A stretch of 64,000 nt of DNA, from NCBI GenBank assembly GCA_048058975.1, contig JBLLNP010000016.1, forward strand, positions 40,345-104,344, read 5' to 3'. Positions 16,679 through 26,369 of this stretch are shown here, one piece after another. The position numbers and the translations under genes are program-made. The notes beneath the pieces are model-generated. The model searched no databases, was not told the DNA's origin, and saw only the letters and a list, made by a program, of their open reading frames with translations. Origin of the DNA: RHLJ01 sp048058975. GTDB lineage: Bacteria > Bacteroidota > Rhodothermia > Balneolales > Balneolaceae. Within the stretch, counting starts at the first letter, position 1; each line of letters begins with the position of its first letter.

Positions 16679-19171
16679 CTAAATCTCTGAGGCTCTTAAT
16701 CTTAATGAATTCCCAATTACAGAAACAGAGCTGAAGCTCATAGCCGCAGCGGCAATCATTGGAGAAAGCAAGATTCCGAAAACAGGGAATAAAACCCCGG
16801 CGGCAACAGGAATTCCAACGGTGTTATAAATCATAGCGAAAAACAGGTTCTGTTTTATGTTTTTCAATACTTCTGTACTTAAATGAAATGCTTTTACAAT
16901 GCCTCTTAAATCTCCTTTAACAAGGGTGATGGAGGCACTTTCTATGGCAACATCCGTTCCTGTTCCCATCGCTATTCCGATATCAGACTGAGCAAGGGCA
17001 GGGGCGTCGTTAGTTCCGTCTCCCGCCATAGCAACTTTTTTTCCTTCCTGTTGAAGCCGTTTAACTTCATTGATTTTGTCTTCCGGCATACACTCTGCTT
17101 TGAAGGAATTCAAGCCTACTTCTTCGGCTACAGCTTTCGCGGTCTGAGGATTATCACCGGTAAGCATCACCACGTCAATACCAAGTTTCTGGAGTTCATG
17201 AATGGCTTTTTTACTGCTTTCTTTTATTGAATCTGAAATAACCACGAAGCCCGCGACTTCACCATCAACTGATAGCCAGGAGACTGTTTTTCCGGATTTT
17301 AGATATCCAACGGCTTCATCTTTTCCTCCATTAACAAGCTTTTGATTGCCCAGCTTTATTTCTTTTTCATCGATGGTTCCCTGAACACCTTTTCCTGTTA
17401 TGGATTCAAAATTGGTGACTTTCAGAAACTCTGTTTCTCTTTCCTTTCCATACATAACCATGGCCTGAGCCAGAGGATGTTCACTTTCATTGTTAAGAGA
17501 CGCGATATATTGGAGAATCATTTCTTCCCTGAATTGACCAATTGGGAATACTTTTTCAACGGAAGGTTTTCCCTCCGTAATCGTTCCAGTTTTGTCGATG
17601 ATAAGTGTGTCGATTTTGTTGAAGTTTTCCAGAGCTTCCGCGTTTTTGATCAGGATTCCATTCTGAGCCCCTTTACCAACACCAACCATCACCGACATTG
17701 GTGTCGCTAGCCCAAGCGCGCAGGGGCAGGCGATAATCAAAACTGCAATGGCATTTACCAACGCATAGACCTGAGCTGGTTCAGGTCCCCATAGCGCCCA
17801 AACTGCAAATGTAGTTACTGCAATAACAACCACAGCCGGAACAAAGTAGCTCGAAATTTTATCAGCCAAATTTTGAATAGGAGCCCGGCTTCGGCTTGCT
17901 TTATTTACCATGTCCACAATTTGAGCTAGCAGAGTTTCATCCCCGACTTTCTCAGCTTTCATAATAAAACTGCTGTTCCCATTGATAGTCCCTGAACTAA
18001 CCCGATCGTCCTTGGATTTTTCTACTGGCACAGGCTCTCCGGTAATCATAGATTCATCAATAGAAGTCTCGCCTTCGATAAGAATTCCATCAACAGGAAT
18101 TTTTTCTCCCGGTTTCACTTTTAGATGATCACCGACGTTGATCTCATCCAGATGGATTTCTTCTTCATAACCATCTTTATTAATTCTGATTGCTGTATTT
18201 GGAGCAAGTTTCATCAACTCTTTAACCGCGTTATTGGTTTGGGAATGTGCCTTAGCTTCCAACAACTGGCCCAGAAGAACGAGTGTCAGGATCACTGTAG
18301 CTGATTCGAAATACAAATGAACTGTACCCATTTCTGATTTGAATTGATCCGGGAAAAAGTCAGGGAAAATCAACGCGAAAACACTGAACAGCCACGCCAT
18401 TCCCGCTCCAATCCCAATAAGCGTAAACATGTTCAAATTCCAGGTCACAATAGATCGCCATGCGCGTTCGAAAAACATCCAGGTTGTATAAAATACGACA
18501 GGAAGTGATAGAGCAAGCTGAACCCAGTTCCAAATTCGGACATCCATCGTTTTATAAAGGGGATTGTCTGGTATCATTTCGCTCATCGCGATAACAAAAA
18601 TAGGGAGCGTAAACGCGACTGAAAGCCAGAATTTTTTCAGAAGCTGTTTATATTTTTTTTCTTCAGCCGATTCATTCACTTCTTTCGGAACCAAATCCAT
18701 TCCGCATTTAGGGCAGGAGCCAGGCTGATCCTGAACCACTTCAGGGTGCATGGGACAGGTGTATTGGGTTGATCCGGACGAAGTGCTACCCATACTTACT
18801 TCCTCTACCAAGTCCATACCGCATATCGGGCAGTCTCCGGCTTCATCATACACTTTATCTCCCTCACACTGCATTGGGCAATAAAACTTTCCGGTTCCTT
18901 TTCCTTCTTTTTTGGGTTGAAGGTGTTCTTGATGGGAGTGATCGTGGTGAGCGTTTCCATCAGCTTTGGTAATCGAATACTGTCCGCCAGCTTCTTTAAG
19001 CGCATCCTGAAGCATCGAAATGCTCAGATCGAAATTCATATCTATTTCTGCCTTGCCTTGCTCCAGATCTACCGAAACCTCATTTACTCCTTTTATCTTA
19101 CTTAGTGCCTGCTCTACATGATGTTTGCAGCCACTGCAACTCATTCCCTGGATGATGTATGTGTGTTTCAC
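16679..19171 (-). CDS. copA: Copper-exporting P1B-type ATPase
   Basis: 830 residues starting at GTG. An N-terminal HMA domain has CxxC at C12 and C15. Two heavy-metal-binding zinc-ribbon-like repeats follow (about 93-165), each CPM...CP.CGMDL. Then the P-type ATPase core: TGEPVPVEKS, the membrane CPC motif in ACPCALGLATP, the phosphorylated Asp in DKTGTITEG, the HP motif in ESEHPLAQAM, and GDGTNDAPALAQ. This is a complete Cu(I) exporter delivering copper to the periplasm, where the oxidase and Met/His-rich protein encoded downstream could receive it. Confidence 0.95.
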   Translation of the reverse strand: MKHTYIIQGMSCSGCKHHVEQALSKIKGVNEVSVDLEQGKAEIDMNFDLSISMLQDALKEAGGQYSITKADGNAHHDHSHQEHLQPKKEGKGTGKFYCPMQCEGDKVYDEAGDCPICGMDLVEEVSMGSTSSGSTQYTCPMHPEVVQDQPGSCPKCGMDLVPKEVNESAEEKKYKQLLKKFWLSVAFTLPIFVIAMSEMIPDNPLYKTMDVRIWNWVQLALSLPVVFYTTWMFFERAWRSIVTWNLNMFTLIGIGAGMAWLFSVFALIFPDFFPDQFKSEMGTVHLYFESATVILTLVLLGQLLEAKAHSQTNNAVKELMKLAPNTAIRINKDGYEEEIHLDEINVGDHLKVKPGEKIPVDGILIEGETSIDESMITGEPVPVEKSKDDRVSSGTINGNSSFIMKAEKVGDETLLAQIVDMVNKASRSRAPIQNLADKISSYFVPAVVVIAVTTFAVWALWGPEPAQVYALVNAIAVLIIACPCALGLATPMSVMVGVGKGAQNGILIKNAEALENFNKIDTLIIDKTGTITEGKPSVEKVFPIGQFREEMILQYIASLNNESEHPLAQAMVMYGKERETEFLKVTNFESITGKGVQGTIDEKEIKLGNQKLVNGGKDEAVGYLKSGKTVSWLSVDGEVAGFVVISDSIKESSKKAIHELQKLGIDVVMLTGDNPQTAKAVAEEVGLNSFKAECMPEDKINEVKRLQQEGKKVAMAGDGTNDAPALAQSDIGIAMGTGTDVAIESASITLVKGDLRGIVKAFHLSTEVLKNIKQNLFFAMIYNTVGIPVAAGVLFPVFGILLSPMIAAAAMSFSSVSVIGNSLRLRASEI

Positions 19172-19594
19172 AGTATTCTGATTATTTCAAACAAATATGA
19201 ATAAATCAAAGAACCAATCCCTTACGGAATTTTATAAAAGACGTGTAGGATTTTGGAAAGATGGACAGAAGACGAAAGACGTATGACCTAAGATCAAGAA
19301 TTACAAACCCAACCCTGCGGTCAGGCGGATAACTCGTCAGACTAATTAGGTAAAAGAATGGGTGAATTATCTTAGGTAAACTTTGGTAGCCTTTTATCCA
19401 AGAGTTGAAACTCTTGCCTGCTTATGATCGTGGCAGAAAGGGTGTCCTGAAAAGAACATAATCAAGCATGGATTTCAATCCTGCGAAGAAGAAATTGGTC
19501 ATTCTGAGGATACTTCCGAAGAATCCGCACAATTAAGAAACTTTGCAGATCCTTCGCTTTCGCTCAGGATGACTTAGTAGCAGGAGCAAGAATC
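19172..19594. other. Intergenic region with an interspersed inverted repeat
   Basis: No gene is supported in this 423-bp gap. The part next to the ATPase start should hold its promoter. GTCATTCTGAG (19499-19509) pairs imperfectly with CTCAGGATGAC (19563-19573), and inner arms CGAAGAATC and GATCCTTCG also pair. This is another dispersed hairpin repeat family, related in its TCAT...ATGA ends to the one at 13145. Confidence 0.6.
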
Positions 19595-20161
19595 CTAAAC
19601 TTCATCCAACGATTTCCGGGAATTCGCCAGCATCTTTCTAAACTGCGAAGGAGAGAGGCCGGTTTCCGATTTAAATTGATTGGATAGGTACTGAGCACTG
19701 CTATAGCCCAGTTCCCATGCAATTTCGCTGATGGTTTTCTCTCCGTAAATCAATAATTCTTTAACCCGTTCAATGCGTTGTTGGATGGCGTACTTTTCGA
19801 TGGTTCTTCCTTCAACAGTAGAAAACAAACTGCTTAACGATGAATAGCTTTTGTTTAGCTCTTTCTCAAGAAAGGTGGACAGATTTTGGTTTTGTTTACC
19901 TCCATCCTCATGGATCAGTTTTATTATGAGGGTCTTAACCCTGTTTATGATCCGAGTGCTTTCATCATCAATAAGTTCGAATCCTTCTTTTTCTAATACA
20001 GCTTCTACTTTTGAAATATCAACATCTAGGCCTTCTTCAAACTCAACTTTCCCCAATTCTATATGTTTTACCGGATATCCAAGCCGTGCAATTTCTTCCT
20101 GAACTACCTTAATACATCGTCCACAGACCATGTTTTTGATGTGTAAAACTGTGCTACTCAT
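19595..20161 (-). CDS. HMA-AraC fusion regulator of the copper island
   Basis: 188 residues from the ATG at 20161. Residues 1-75 are an HMA-like ferredoxin fold with MVCGRC (C13, C16) as the metal site. Residues about 95-185 are an AraC-type double helix-turn-helix (ISEIAWELGYSSAQYLSNQF and TGLSPSQFRKML). The fusion suggests direct metal sensing by a DNA-binding activator. It lies upstream of and co-directional with the copper ATPase. Copper rather than another metal is inferred from context. Confidence 0.82.
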   Translation of the reverse strand: MSSTVLHIKNMVCGRCIKVVQEEIARLGYPVKHIELGKVEFEEGLDVDISKVEAVLEKEGFELIDDESTRIINRVKTLIIKLIHEDGGKQNQNLSTFLEKELNKSYSSLSSLFSTVEGRTIEKYAIQQRIERVKELLIYGEKTISEIAWELGYSSAQYLSNQFKSETGLSPSQFRKMLANSRKSLDEV

Positions 20162-20253
20162 AGAATAAAACTTTGACAAATAGTTACACCCAATGGATTT
20201 GTTCTGTCTGATTAATTCATTTAGTTTTCAAATCATTTCACAAATCCATTTCA

Positions 20254-21834
20254 ATGTACAAATTGTTCTCATTCGCAGTTCTGCTTTTATTCAGCTTTTC
20301 TATTACAGCGCAGGAAGTCACTTACTCTCCCGAGTTTTCAGAACCATTTCCTTTATTCGAAATGGCATTAGGCGATTTTGAACGACCCATTTCTTCTGAT
20401 AATGAAATAGCCCAGGCTTATTTTAATCAGGGATTTCAGATGATGTATGCGTTCACCAAAGAGGATGGAGCGCGATCTTTCCGCGAAGCCTGGAAAAACG
20501 ATCCGAATTGTGCGATTTGCTATTGGGGAGAGGCTTGGGCATGGGGTTCTTATCTGAACGGAAGAATGAGGGCGGAGGAAGCTCCACGAGCATATGCGGC
20601 TATTGAAAAGGCCACAGAATTAGCCAGATCTGGTTATGCCAATCAAAAAGAAAAAGATTTTATTGAGGCGATGTCGGTTCGATATGCGAAAAAGTATGAT
20701 GCTTCTACACAGGCTAAAAGAGACACCGCTTATGCTATGGCGATGAAAGCTTTATATGAAAAATATCCCGACGATCTGGATGCTGGTACTTTTTATGGAG
20801 AAGCATTGTTTTTGCTTGAACCGCGACGAGGTACCCGAGACCTGAACGATCCCGATGTTCAGCAACTGCATGCGGTATTGGAAGATGTACTCAAGAAAGA
20901 TATTAAACATCCCGGAGCGTGCCATTTGTACATTCACGCTACTGAATCAACCACCGATCCCGGTAAAGCCGAGGCTTGCGCTGAGTTTATTGGGACATCC
21001 ATTCCCGGGGCAAGTCACATTAACCATATGCCATCACACACCTGGAACGAAATTGGTCGTTGGGGCGATGCTGTTCGTGCAAACATTATGGCGTGGCATT
21101 CCGATCAGAAAGCAGCAATAGGAGAGGGTTTTGCAATTTATCCCAGCCACAACCTTCACATGCTTGCTTTTGCTGCTTCTATGGATGGGCAGAGCGGTGT
21201 GGCCACTCAGGCCGGGAGAGATTACACCAAGCTGACGGGTAACAATATGTATGAAGTACTAACGCTTATTCGTTTTGGAAGATTTGATGAAGTCTTGCGG
21301 GTGACTGAACGCCCGGATCATGATGTGCACGGTGGTATGTGGGATTTTTCTATGGGATATGCCCGTTTGAAAGAAGGAGATATTCGCATGGCAGAGAATT
21401 ACTTAGAAAAAGTACTTGCGGCAGCTGATAGCTCCAGTTCCCGTTTTCGTTTCCATCCAGCTGATCGGTTATTAGGAACGGTTGGGGGAATTCTGGAAGG
21501 AGAAATTTATCTGACCAAAGGAGACACGCTGGCAGCTATTGCTTCTTTTGAACGTGCAGTAATGTGGGATGATTCGTTGGATTACGACGAACCCGAACCC
21601 ATTCCATTTGCGGCCCGACACTGGTTGGGAGCTGCACTTCTCGAATATGGAGATTATGAACAAGCTGAAGAAGTCTTCCGCGCCGAACTCGAAGATCACC
21701 CTAATAACGGCTGGAGTTACTTTGGTTTATTACAAGCTCTTGAAGGACAAGGGAAAGAAAATGAAGAACTCGAAGCTGCTTTCGAAGCCAGTTGGGCCAG
21801 ATCAGATACTTGGATTAGGGGGAGTAGGTTTTGA
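20254..21834 (+). CDS. Secreted tetratricopeptide-repeat protein
   Basis: 526 residues with a signal peptide (1-19, SITAQ). Several TPR-like helix pairs are visible: about 55-110 (AYFNQGFQMMYAF, CAICYWGEAWAWG), the middle region, and the C-terminus (ARHWLGAALLEYGDYEQAEEVF). Characteristic stretches HLYIHATEST and INHMPSHTW mark a conserved but uncharacterised family. A divergent 92-bp gap separates it from the HMA-AraC regulator, so copper control is possible but unproven. No enzymatic motif recognised. Confidence 0.8.
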   Translation: MYKLFSFAVLLLFSFSITAQEVTYSPEFSEPFPLFEMALGDFERPISSDNEIAQAYFNQGFQMMYAFTKEDGARSFREAWKNDPNCAICYWGEAWAWGSYLNGRMRAEEAPRAYAAIEKATELARSGYANQKEKDFIEAMSVRYAKKYDASTQAKRDTAYAMAMKALYEKYPDDLDAGTFYGEALFLLEPRRGTRDLNDPDVQQLHAVLEDVLKKDIKHPGACHLYIHATESTTDPGKAEACAEFIGTSIPGASHINHMPSHTWNEIGRWGDAVRANIMAWHSDQKAAIGEGFAIYPSHNLHMLAFAASMDGQSGVATQAGRDYTKLTGNNMYEVLTLIRFGRFDEVLRVTERPDHDVHGGMWDFSMGYARLKEGDIRMAENYLEKVLAAADSSSSRFRFHPADRLLGTVGGILEGEIYLTKGDTLAAIASFERAVMWDDSLDYDEPEPIPFAARHWLGAALLEYGDYEQAEEVFRAELEDHPNNGWSYFGLLQALEGQGKENEELEAAFEASWARSDTWIRGSRF

Positions 21835-21906
21835 TTATAAAGTATTTGTATTAAATAAATAAAAATCTTTTTTTAGTATAAACAATTAAGTAGGGATATA
21901 TATAAA

Positions 21907-23520
21907 ATGCTTTTCTTAAAATCTGTCAGAGATCACTTGGGTTCAATGCTGATAGTATTAATTGCATTTACTTCAACATTACAAGCCCAGGAAGTTGTGA
22001 AGTTTTCTCAGGGTAAACTAGAACAAAACTTTCTACCATATGGTAAAAATTTTGTAATTGAAGGGAGTGTTTTCGTTCCTAACGGAGAGGCTGATATTGT
22101 AAATCTAACAATTCTTAGAGCCGATAGTAGTAAATATAGGGATTACATTTGGGTAAGGCCTAGTAATACAGTGACTGATTTTAGAATACCTGTACTGATG
22201 ATTGATGAATTTGATGAAAATTTCTTCCTCGTTTTTACATTTTTAGAAAATGCTGGCTTTGATAAAACTAAAATTCTTGAGACAATTGATTTTGCTGTAG
22301 GAGAACTTGTGGATCAATATAATAAAGGTAATTCTTTTGATTCAGATGATATTCTTAAAATATTGAATGATAGAATTCGTGAATCTTTACTTGCAGTTAG
22401 TGGAGGTAATTTTGTTAATATACAAGATGGGAAACTAGTATCAGGTATACCAGAATTCGAGTTAGAGGATAGTCAAGGAAAGTTATTTAATGAAATTGGA
22501 AAATTAGTACAAGCAACAGAATCCAAGAAAAAATCACTTGAGCGTATAGAAAAAAGTAAGGAAAAATTGAGAGATATAAATGTAATTGACTTCGATGCTA
22601 CTGTTGATACTGTAAAAATTTTATTAGATAGTATTGATGTATTAAAAACTCTTTCACTAGAATTCAACATACTGGAAAATATTCAATCTTCACCAGATGT
22701 TTCTAATGTCGATTTTGAAAATAAATTAAGGTCATTAGTTTTAAAGCTTAGTGACTTTGATAGTAATATTTATACAAGTAGTAGTTCCGGAGACAGTCTT
22801 TTTCTTGCTAAATTTCATGATGAAAGTCCATTTATACAAAATATTCAGAAAATTTATTCCGAGCTACTATCTATAAGAATAGAAAAAAATAGCGTAGCGG
22901 AAAATGCATCTATTATCTCTAACGCAGATACCATCATTAGAACAGATCCGACTTTAAATCTATTAAAAACCAGATTATCAAATTTTTATGCTGTCAATAC
23001 TAGCTATACATTAAATGAATATACCGATCTGGCTGAGACTGATGATACAGATCAGCTACGAATTGGAACTGCTTATGGAGTTGCAGCTATTCCCATTAAT
23101 TGTTGTGGCTCAAAAACAGATTGGGATGCTGTTAGTTATGTGACTTTAAAATTTTATTGGGGACAGGTTGATAAAAGACTTAAAGGAAGACTTAGATATC
23201 CTGAGGATGGAAAATGGGGTAAAAAAAATTCTGGTTTAAAATCAAGAACAGCACTTACAGTAGGAGCGGTTTTTCAAAGTGAATTGGTGTATAAGGGACA
23301 AACACAGACAGACTTATTAGGAAACATTAAACCAATGATTGGTCTTAGTTATGATATAAGTTCTAATTTTGAATTCAATATAGGTGCAGTAGGATTTAGA
23401 CAGCCAAGCATAAACCCATTAGCTACAAATATTAAAAATGTAAGGGCTGCTCTCTTTATGGGTTTTACATTTGATATCAATGTAATAAATAGAGTAAGAA
23501 ATCTAACAACCTCAGATTAA
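21907..23520 (+). CDS. Secreted protein with coiled-coil middle and beta-rich C-terminus, unknown
   Basis: 537 residues with a signal peptide (cut near LQAQ, residue 28). Residues 30-130 are beta-rich, about 185-260 are helical and charged (KKKSLERIEKSKEKL), and about 380-537 alternate like outer-membrane strands (TVGAVFQSEL, MIGLSYDI, ALFMGFTFDI). First gene of an AT-rich three-gene cassette (to 24615). No family recognised. An outer-membrane location is inferred. Confidence 0.65.
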   Translation: MLFLKSVRDHLGSMLIVLIAFTSTLQAQEVVKFSQGKLEQNFLPYGKNFVIEGSVFVPNGEADIVNLTILRADSSKYRDYIWVRPSNTVTDFRIPVLMIDEFDENFFLVFTFLENAGFDKTKILETIDFAVGELVDQYNKGNSFDSDDILKILNDRIRESLLAVSGGNFVNIQDGKLVSGIPEFELEDSQGKLFNEIGKLVQATESKKKSLERIEKSKEKLRDINVIDFDATVDTVKILLDSIDVLKTLSLEFNILENIQSSPDVSNVDFENKLRSLVLKLSDFDSNIYTSSSSGDSLFLAKFHDESPFIQNIQKIYSELLSIRIEKNSVAENASIISNADTIIRTDPTLNLLKTRLSNFYAVNTSYTLNEYTDLAETDDTDQLRIGTAYGVAAIPINCCGSKTDWDAVSYVTLKFYWGQVDKRLKGRLRYPEDGKWGKKNSGLKSRTALTVGAVFQSELVYKGQTQTDLLGNIKPMIGLSYDISSNFEFNIGAVGFRQPSINPLATNIKNVRAALFMGFTFDINVINRVRNLTTSD

Positions 23521-23533
23521 AAATAACAAGGAT

Positions 23534-23866
23534 ATGCCTCAGCCAATTATCTCAGATTTTCCCAGATCAAAATCAGTAAATTGTAACAATTCTTTCGATT
23601 TTCCAGTTGAAGTTACAACGTTAAAAAGGACAAATTTAACCGTCTGCTGCAAAATCCCTGAAGAGAGTGCATGTATTTTTTCGAATGGTACAAAATCAGA
23701 ATGTTTGACTAAAACGAATGTTGGTCCGGGTAGGGTTGATTATCCATTTGAACTAATAATTAATTGTCCTACTGGTACAATATCATTCATTGATATGTCG
23801 ATAGAGGCTACAGATGGTGATGGAGATACAGATACTAATGAATCTGATTTTCAAATTAGTTGCTAA
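23534..23866 (+). CDS. Hypothetical Cys-containing beta-sandwich-like protein
   Basis: 110 residues, preceded by the Shine-Dalgarno-like AAGGA. No signal peptide is evident although several Cys (for example TVCCKIP and the C-terminal QISC) suggest disulfides. An acidic DGDGDTDTNESD stretch near the C-terminus looks like a calcium-binding loop. It lies 13 bp after the 537-residue gene and 14 bp before the lipoprotein gene, so probably one operon. No function assigned. Confidence 0.6.
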   Translation: MPQPIISDFPRSKSVNCNNSFDFPVEVTTLKRTNLTVCCKIPEESACIFSNGTKSECLTKTNVGPGRVDYPFELIINCPTGTISFIDMSIEATDGDGDTDTNESDFQISC

Positions 23867-23880
23867 ATATTGGAGAATAC

Positions 23881-24615
23881 ATGAAAAAGAAATTGTCCAA
23901 TTTAGCAATTCCATTATTATTTATAGTATATGTTTCTTCCTGCGAATTGGAGAACCCTTCTTCAATAACACTTGATGAAATTATTAAAATCGAATCTGCT
24001 GCTACGGAAATATTTGCTAATGGGGTTTCGACTGTAACGATAACGGCAACACTTGAAGGAGAAACCCCTAATGGTGAAACAATTACGCTAAAAACCGACA
24101 ATGGTACTTTTGTAGGACAGGAGCCGAATTCTTCTAACAATAATGGTACTGAGTTAAGTATAAAAGCAGCTCCCAGACTGATTCAAGCAGATTTAAAGTC
24201 ATCTACCGAAGTAGGAGAGGTTACTATCTCGGCAACAGTTGGAGAATATATAGCCTTTACCAAAGTAAATTTCACAAGGGAAAATCCAAACCGGATTTTC
24301 CTTGAATCAAGTGCTACTACTCTACGGGCAAATGGCAATGATGCAATTACACTAACCGCAAATCTGATAGCTCCACAAGATGGAAATGGCCAGATTGGTA
24401 CAGTTTCTCAAGGAACCAGGGTTCTATTTTTAGCAAAATTGGATAGCACCGGTTCAGATTTATTAGCTTTAAGACGGGAAAGCTTATCAAACAGCAGTGG
24501 TAAGGCGACTGCACAACTTGTAGGAAGAACTACAGGATTAGTTAGAATTATTGCGACAGTAGAAAACCTGCCTCAAGTTAGAGATTCCATTTATGTGGAT
24601 TTTGTTGATGAATAA
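23881..24615 (+). CDS. Lipoprotein with two invasin-like Ig (Big_1-type) domains
   Basis: 244 residues from the ATG at 23881, preceded by GGAG; an upstream TTG at 23860 is unlikely because MKKKLSNLA begins the signal peptide. Lipobox VSSC. Two repeats share the pattern S-x-T/S-E-I-F-A-N-G...T-I-T-A-T and TLRANGNDAITLTANL, typical of bacterial Ig-like Big_1 folds. Likely surface-exposed or periplasmic; adhesion or assembly support is inferred from the fold. Last gene of the AT-rich cassette; it converges on rlmL with 3 bp between stops. Confidence 0.75.
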   Translation: MKKKLSNLAIPLLFIVYVSSCELENPSSITLDEIIKIESAATEIFANGVSTVTITATLEGETPNGETITLKTDNGTFVGQEPNSSNNNGTELSIKAAPRLIQADLKSSTEVGEVTISATVGEYIAFTKVNFTRENPNRIFLESSATTLRANGNDAITLTANLIAPQDGNGQIGTVSQGTRVLFLAKLDSTGSDLLALRRESLSNSSGKATAQLVGRTTGLVRIIATVENLPQVRDSIYVDFVDE

Positions 24616-24618
24616 GTA

Positions 24619-25767
24619 TCAATACAATTCATACTCTAACAACCGACACTCAATCGTAGAGTTGTAGAATTCGATGCGCTGGTTGGAGCGCAACCCTACT
24701 TTTTTGGCAAGAGCAAAGTTTCCTGTGAATACATAGCCCCACTTTCCACTGCAATCCTGCTTAAAGAAATCACCAATGGCTTTATATAAACCAACCAGGT
24801 TTGCATCATGACCTAACCGCTCGCCATAAGGAGGGTTTAGAATTACTGCTCCTTCTCCGTAAGGAATTTCGGTGTCATAAAACTCGCATTCTCTGAACTC
24901 AATTAAATGATCAACACCTGCAGTTTTGGCATTTTTTTTGGCGGCTTCAATGGCTTTTGGGTCATTATCAGTGGCAAGAATCCTACTGTGATTCGGGAAG
25001 TCTTTCAGGGAATCCTGCTTAAGCTGGTTTCTTAAATCGGTCCATTTATCATCTTCAAAACCGAGGATGTGTTTGATGCCATAATTTGGGCGAAGCTGTC
25101 CTGCAGGTCGATTTAATGCCATTAATGCTGCTTCAATCGCAATAGTTCCACTTCCGCACATGGGATTAATAAGATGTTGACCCGGTTTCCATTTACTGGC
25201 AAGCAGGATGGAGGCAGCAAGCGTTTCCTGCATGGAAGCGGTATGATTATCCACCTTATAATTTCTTCGGGAAATGGATTCTCCTGAAGTATCTAAAAAT
25301 ACGGAGGCTTCATCGCCCATCCAGAAAAGAAATACGACCGTTTTGGTTAGATCAGCGCCGGAATCAGGGCGAGTACCTCTCGTCATTCGAATCCGATCTA
25401 CAATAGCGTCTTTAACCGTCAAGTTCGCGAATTGATTGTTATTGATTGTTGGGTTTTTAATGAATGAAGTAATACTCACATACCCATGCTTGTCAATAAA
25501 ATTCTCCCAGGCGATCTTTTTTAATCCGGCACTTAAATCATCCGCATTTTCCGCTTTAAAAGTATCCAATAGAAAATGAACCCTATGTGCAGTTCTTAAT
25601 ACAAGGTTCAGTTTCAAGCAATCATACAGAGAACCTTCTGTCTCAATACCTGCAAGACGTATTTTTTTGATTGGAAAGCCTAAAACCTCCAGTTCTTGTT
25701 TCAGAAAAGGAGTGATGCCTTTCGGGCAGGTGATAGAAATGGTGGAGGTGAGGGAGAAGTTGGCCAA
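24619..25767 (-). CDS. rlmL: 23S rRNA (guanine-N2)-methyltransferase, RlmL/YcbY N-terminal type
   Basis: About 382 residues if translation starts at the TTG at 25767; a GTG at 25836 is open but lies inside the terminator hairpin of the previous gene. N-terminal THUMP domain (CPKGITPFLKQEL onward) and a C-terminal Rossmann methylase domain with NPMCGSGTIAIEAAL and the catalytic NPPYGERLG. Lacks the RlmK half of the E. coli fusion, as is usual outside gammaproteobacteria. Target m2G2445 is inferred from the family. Confidence 0.87.
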   Translation of the reverse strand: MANFSLTSTISITCPKGITPFLKQELEVLGFPIKKIRLAGIETEGSLYDCLKLNLVLRTAHRVHFLLDTFKAENADDLSAGLKKIAWENFIDKHGYVSITSFIKNPTINNNQFANLTVKDAIVDRIRMTRGTRPDSGADLTKTVVFLFWMGDEASVFLDTSGESISRRNYKVDNHTASMQETLAASILLASKWKPGQHLINPMCGSGTIAIEAALMALNRPAGQLRPNYGIKHILGFEDDKWTDLRNQLKQDSLKDFPNHSRILATDNDPKAIEAAKKNAKTAGVDHLIEFRECEFYDTEIPYGEGAVILNPPYGERLGHDANLVGLYKAIGDFFKQDCSGKWGYVFTGNFALAKKVGLRSNQRIEFYNSTIECRLLEYELY

Positions 25768-25804
25768 AAGTATTGAATGAGAGTTAAGAGGTGATATTCT
25801 AAAT

Positions 25805-25840
25805 AAACAAGGAGTGAGCTTAACCTCAAGCCTCACTCCT
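25805..25840 (-). terminator. Terminator-like hairpin between the FKBP gene and rlmL
   Basis: AGGAGTGAG (25810-25818) and CTCACTCCT (25832-25840) form a 9-bp stem with a 13-nt loop, followed on the minus strand by TGTTTATTT. It argues against the longer GTG start for rlmL. Confidence 0.65.
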
Positions 25841-25855
25841 CAAAACTCATAGCTA

Positions 25856-26284
25856 TTAAGTTATTTCTACAACTTCTATTTCGAAAGTCAGGTCTTTACC
25901 CGCTAGTGGGTGATTGGCATCAATAGTTACATTTTCGCCTTCGACTTTTGTAACCTGACATGGTACGGGTTGACCGTTTTCCTGAGTGAGCTGAAGCTGT
26001 AATCCAACAACAGGCTCTAAATCTTCAGGAAGCTGATTTTTAGGAACTGTAATTTCCATTTGTGGATTATGTTCTCCATACGCTTCCGCACTTGGGATTT
26101 CTGCTTTGGTTGTGTCTCCAACCTGTAAGCCCATTACTGCTTTTTCGAATCCCGGAATTAATTGTCCTGCACCCATTGTAAATTGAAGTGGATCACGACC
26201 TTCTGAAGAATCAAAAACTTCTCCGTTTTCTAGGGTTCCTGTGTAATGAACTTTTACGGTGTCTCCGTTTTTAATAGTAGACAA
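25856..26284 (-). CDS. FKBP-type peptidyl-prolyl isomerase, SlyD-like
   Basis: 142 residues if started at the TTG at 26284, which has AAAGGA upstream; an ATG at 26365 gives a 27-residue leader unlike the family. Starts TIKNGDTVKVHYTGTLENGEVFDSS, the FKBP fold, with an insert-in-flap segment (EAYGEHNPQMEITVPKNQLP) as in SlyD. No His-rich metal tail. Cytosolic folding catalyst and chaperone by family. Confidence 0.88.
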   Translation of the reverse strand: MSTIKNGDTVKVHYTGTLENGEVFDSSEGRDPLQFTMGAGQLIPGFEKAVMGLQVGDTTKAEIPSAEAYGEHNPQMEITVPKNQLPEDLEPVVGLQLQLTQENGQPVPCQVTKVEGENVTIDANHPLAGKDLTFEIEVVEIT

Positions 26285-26369
26285 AATAGTATCCTTTCTT
26301 TTAGGAATTATAATTAATAAGTGATGAAAAGATAAGGAACTTAATAAAGAGATATTAGCTTGCATTATT

